Positions 60,801-64,000 of a stretch of 64,000 bases of DNA are shown here, piece after piece. The number at the start of each line of letters is the position of its first letter. Position 1 is the first letter of the stretch. The translations under genes and the position numbers were made by a program. The notes under the pieces are model-generated. The model was not told where the DNA came from. It saw only the letters and a program-made list of their open reading frames with translations, and searched no databases. Source of the DNA: Eublepharis macularius (Eukaryota > Chordata > Lepidosauria > Squamata > Eublepharidae); assembly GCF_028583425.1 (NCBI RefSeq), contig NC_072792.1, positions 161,516,676 through 161,580,675 of the forward strand. The letters are read 5' to 3'.

Positions 60801-60955
60801 CACATCTGGCCATTATGCACAATTGGGTTGGAATTCAGTGTTGCAGGAGATATGGGGCTGCTCCTGAAAGAAAACAATATCCTCATGTCAAGTTTTCCCT
60901 TCTCAGAACTTGAAGCATAACTTACCCCACTTAGTGATGTAACGATATTGTACGT
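57806..60955. other. Intergenic, no gene seen
   Basis: A (CA)n microsatellite lies at about 60583-60605. No exon or repeat terminus is recognised. Confidence 0.45.
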
Positions 60956-61607
60956 TAATGTTTTCTTAAGAAAATGAATGTTTCTGGTACCTTGAAGGCT
61001 GTGGCTGTGAAGCCTTTTCTCAAGAAGCCCTCCCTGGATTTGGATTGCATAGTGGCAGATATCTGTTTCTGGGACAAGTGCTTGACATGTGGCGATACTT
61101 CAGCTTCAAGCTTTTTTCTGGATGAGGTGGATTACCTTGTCCTATTACATGCTGGTTTCCAGTCTGGTTTTGAAACTAAAACTGCCTTGGTTGAACATCT
61201 TCTCTGGGAGAGAGATGGGGATGTATCCCTGCTGAGACTTTTGGACCTCTCAGAAGCTTAAGTATTCTTCTGACTTGGCTAGATGAGATGGATATAAGGG
61301 TTACACACAGGCGGTTCTGTTCCTGTCTTGTCAACCAATACCAGAAGGTGGTGCTGGGGAATACGTGCTTGGATATCTGGTAATTATGCTGTGGAGTTCC
61401 ACACGACCTTCTTTTCCATGCTATTTAACATCTCTTTGAAATCTTTGTGAAAGATTGTCCAAGGAATTGGAATGAAGGACCTCCAAATATACTGATGACA
61501 TCCAGCTCTTTTTTTCCTTTGCCACTGGTTCAGGCAAGACTGTGAATGTTCTGAATTGTAATTTGAATGTGATAATGGAGTATATGGGGGCCAACAACAA
61601 ACTAAAG

Positions 61608-61990
61608 CAGGAGTCCTCAACTTTTTTGAGCATGTAGAAACTTTGGAATTCTGATACAAGGTGATGGGCACAGCCTCGAAATGGCCACCATGGGAGGTAG
61701 AGCCAACAACAAAATGGCTGCCATGAGGGGCAGAGCCTCATACGAAGTTTAAGTGCAGTGGAGGAGTAATTTTAAAATGTATAGTGGGGAAAAGAACACA
61801 GAGAGAATCAAACTAACACTGTAGTGGCAGCAGCTGCTGAAACAATGTTATTTTAATTTGCACAGCCAATCAGCTCTCCAGTGGCCAGTCAGAAGCCTTG
61901 CTGGGCAGGATCCCCAGCTGGCCCACCCACTTTCTAAAAACACTTGGCAGGCTCCAGGAAAAATAGTGGGTGCCATGGCGCCCACAGAGA
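61608..61990. mobile_element. hAT-type MITE inside the LINE
   Basis: The left end caggagtcctcaac and internal 'caaaatggctgccatg' and 'ctttctaaaaacacttgg' match the MITE at 34652-35060. The right end is worn, so its limit is approximate. Confidence 0.6.
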
Positions 61991-62085
61991 CTACTTGAAC
62001 TGTATCTTAAATCAGACAAGATCACACTGCTGGTTGATAATGCTGCCAGTCGAGGATTAAGAAATCAGGCTCTTGGGATTGCAGT

Positions 62086-62839
62086 TAGAGATGGGCATGA
62101 AGTGAATTACGACCCAAAAAAACACATGAACTGGGCCGGTTCATGGTTCACGAACCAGTGGTTCGTGGAAGCTCGTTTCCACGAACTGGTCTACTGGTTC
62201 ATTTGGGTCGTATTAAAAGGGCAAGTTTAAATGGCCATTTCCCTGGCCATTTAAACTTTTTCTGACGATTTTAAGCAGCAGGTCTCTTTAAACTATCAGC
62301 TGGCAGGTGGCAGGGAGTGATCTGCCACGGCAGCCATTTGAGGGGCGGGAGGCCATTTTTGGCCTCCTCTGTTACTCTGCGGGCCTGCGCAGTGATGAAA
62401 GAGGTCAAAAATGGCCTTCCTGCCCCTCGCAGGAGGAGGGGGAGGACACCACAGGCCAACAGAGCGGCTGGGCAAGGTAAGTGTGGGGCTGGGGGTGGGG
62501 GCTGGGGTTTGGGCTGTTTAAAGTGCCCTGCCATTTGCAAGTGGCAGGTCCCTTTAAACTATCAGCTGGCAGGCGGTGTGGGGATTTCCCCCCCCCACCT
62601 GCCAGCTGATAGTTTAAAGGGACCTGCCCCTTGCAAGGCAGGAAAGGACCCTTTAAACTGTCAAATGCCTCTTTCCCTGCTGCTGCTAAGCAGCCAGAAA
62701 GGGGCATTTAAACCCCACAAACAAGGAACCATGAACTCGTTTGTGAACTTGCCCCAGTTCGTGCCAGTTCATGGTTCCTGGTTCGTGAAAACCCATGAAC
62801 CTCATGGTTCGGTTTTTTTGTGGTTTGTGCCCATCTCTA
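62086..62839. mobile_element. hAT-type MITE with exact ends and 8-bp duplication
   Basis: Terminal inverted repeats tagagatgggc (62086-62096) and gcccatctcta (62829-62839) are flanked by a perfect 8-bp duplication, attgcagt (62078-62085 and 62840-62847). Inside are extra palindromes: 'gaaccagtggttcgtgg' near 62155, and 'ctatcagctggcagg' (62561) facing 'cctgccagctgatag' (62599). Open frames here are GC-rich by-products. Confidence 0.85.
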
Positions 62840-63644
62840 ATTGCAGTCCCCTTGAAAGATCAGGTTTGAAGCTTGGGAGGCACAATTTTTATCCATCAAC
62901 AGTTGAGGTTTGTAGTATGTAGAGCCTTTGCCCCACTTTGATTAGTGCTGAGGCAGCAGCCATTTGAGTATGGCTGTTCAGATTCTGGTCAACTCTGAAT
63001 TGGACTGTTGCAATGCACCATGATGGGCTTGCCTTTAAAGAGTCTCGGGAAGATTCAAATGGTATAAAATTCAGCAGCAAAGCCACTGAATGTCACAGCG
63101 TTGGTTTTAAAGAAACCACCAGCTGCTTATTTATTTTGGGGCTCAATTTAAAACATGGATTATTGCCTTTATTATGGAGCCAGGGTACTTCGGGGAGCAT
63201 CTGGTCCTGCATGTATCTGCCCATCAATTAAGATTTCAACAGAAGCCATGCTCTGTATGCCCCCCCCCCTTCAGAAGCTGGCTGGCTATCGGAAGCAAGG
63301 CTTTTTCAGTGGTGAACCCCTTTTTTGTGGAACTACAGTTGCTCACCCAATGCCTAGTTTGGTTAAATTGAGATGCCAAGTGAACACTTCTTCATTCATC
63401 CTGGGTATGGTTTGACTTTAGTTTTTCATTGCTAGTGCCTGGTCTTGTATCATTCTCCTTTGTTGCTGGCTGTTTGGTATTATATGGGATTTTAATGATT
63501 TTAATGTATTATTGTATTGTTGATTTTAATGCCTTAAAGGTGCTCTAAAATGCCGTATCGCTCAGAGAATGTGGAATATTCATTATTTAAAATAGATAGC
63601 TTTCCCCACCTCAGTTCCAAATTGTTGGCTTTGGCTGTTGTACT

Positions 63645-64000
63645 TCATGACATAGAATAAGTGATGCTGGGAGGGGTGGTGGTCAGAGAACTTGATACGG
63701 CCATGCCATTATCTGGGGCGTCCCTGTGTTTCCAGTGTGTCACAGAGTCTTCCCGTCTATTGCTAGGACTAATGTGAAATTCCTTCCGTTCTGAGATGGT
63801 AGAATTCACATCGGTCTCAGATATGACTGAAGAAGTGCTGCTGAGTACATAATGATTTCCACCTCCAGTAGGACATTGTGCAGGCTCTGCAAGTTTCACT
63901 TTGAACATTGCAAGAAGTACTGGCAACCAAACACAAAAATGTCTGGGCTCTTGGCCTGGGGTGTGTCTGTAGCAAATTCTGAAGGTGCTCTCAGGTGTCT
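63645..64000 (-). other. Unassigned open frame at the window edge
   Basis: A minus-strand frame is open from the window edge (64000) to a stop at 63645, about 117 codons. It reads ...FRICYRHTPGQEPRHFCVW, LPVLLAMFKVKLAEPAQCPT, GGGNHYVLSSTSSVISETDV and ends PPSITYSMS. The Ser/Thr-rich tail looks like a protein C-terminus, but I recognise no family. By human gene order GRIA4 would be expected on this side and strand; this is not the GRIA4 C-terminus I know. It may be a last exon, a retroposed fragment or chance. Confidence 0.25.

Larger units (their letters stand above)
60960..63600 (+). mobile_element. L2-like LINE split by two MITEs
   Basis: The plus strand carries LKAVAVKPFLKKPSLD (about 60990), the FQSGFETKTALVEHLL motif (about 61160), a decayed palm motif at about 61488 (Y.DD.QL), and MGANNKLKQ (about 61580). 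After the first MITE comes LNQ..-like DNA, and after the second MITE the remaining 3' part with 'ggactgttgcaatgcac' and 'gtacttcggggagcatctgg', ending near 63600. It is non-functional. This is the only window copy that runs from RT to the 3' end. Confidence 0.7.

Noticed and set aside
62271-62922. Long frames of 90-200 codons
   Set aside because: They fall in the GC-rich palindromic MITE with exact ends.
63645-64000. C-terminus of GRIA4, the expected neighbour
   Set aside because: The peptide does not resemble the GRIA4 C-terminal tail (no PDZ-binding end or AMPA-receptor membrane segment).

Overview
This window is nuclear DNA from a vertebrate, almost certainly a squamate reptile and possibly a gecko. 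Its host genes are split by canonical GT-AG introns. The spaces between them are packed with reptile-type repeats: Sauria-type tRNA SINEs, a second tRNA-like SINE, 5S-rRNA-like SINEs, CR1, L1, L2-like and R4-like LINEs, hAT transposons and non-autonomous Helitrons. No bacterial-style operon, CRISPR array or complete provirus is present.

Three conserved single-copy genes are recognisable. AASDHPPT (minus strand, two coding exons at 11262-11487 and 12857-13039; the rest lies left of the window or was not found) encodes 4'-phosphopantetheinyl transferase. KBTBD3 (plus strand, non-coding exon ending at 14129, coding exons 18538-18761 and 20627-22232) encodes a BTB-BACK-Kelch protein and is complete at 609 residues. 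MSANTD4 (plus strand, CpG-island first exon ending at 33733, coding exons 49244-49705 and 51136-51708) encodes a Myb/SANT-like protein with a long charged helix and is complete at 344 residues. The same three genes are neighbours on human chromosome 11q22.3, so this is an old conserved block. AASDHPPT and KBTBD3 are divergent and appear to share a CpG-rich promoter at 13400-14330; MSANTD4 has its own at 33060-34060.

Layout: 1-11200 is repeat-rich DNA left of and inside AASDHPPT, including an L1 3' end and a Helitron with exact termini. 11200-14130 is AASDHPPT and the bidirectional promoter. 14130-22640 is KBTBD3. 22640-33000 is intergenic, with L2-like, R4-like and hAT-derived pieces. 33060-52330 is MSANTD4, whose 15.5-kb first intron holds a 5.5-kb hAT element with a perfect 8-bp target-site duplication and several elements nested inside it. 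52330-64000 is downstream intergenic DNA with a Helitron, a 2.5-kb APE-type LINE and an L2-like LINE interrupted by two hAT MITEs.

The observations most worth a second look are: (1) an exact 37-bp copy of the MSANTD4 splice acceptor and start-codon region near one end of the hAT element; (2) a 7SL/Alu-domain-like tract of about 51 bp in a reptile genome, nested in the same element; (3) several short fold-back insertions with inverted-duplicated arms, three of them flanked by 12-13 bp direct repeats, which suggests a snap-back retroposition process; (4) Helitrons with exact TC/CTAG ends and an internal 10-unit minisatellite; (5) a perfect RFX X-box in the MSANTD4 CpG island. No clearly novel multi-gene system was found. 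All family assignments come from reading the sequence and from memory; no database search was run.
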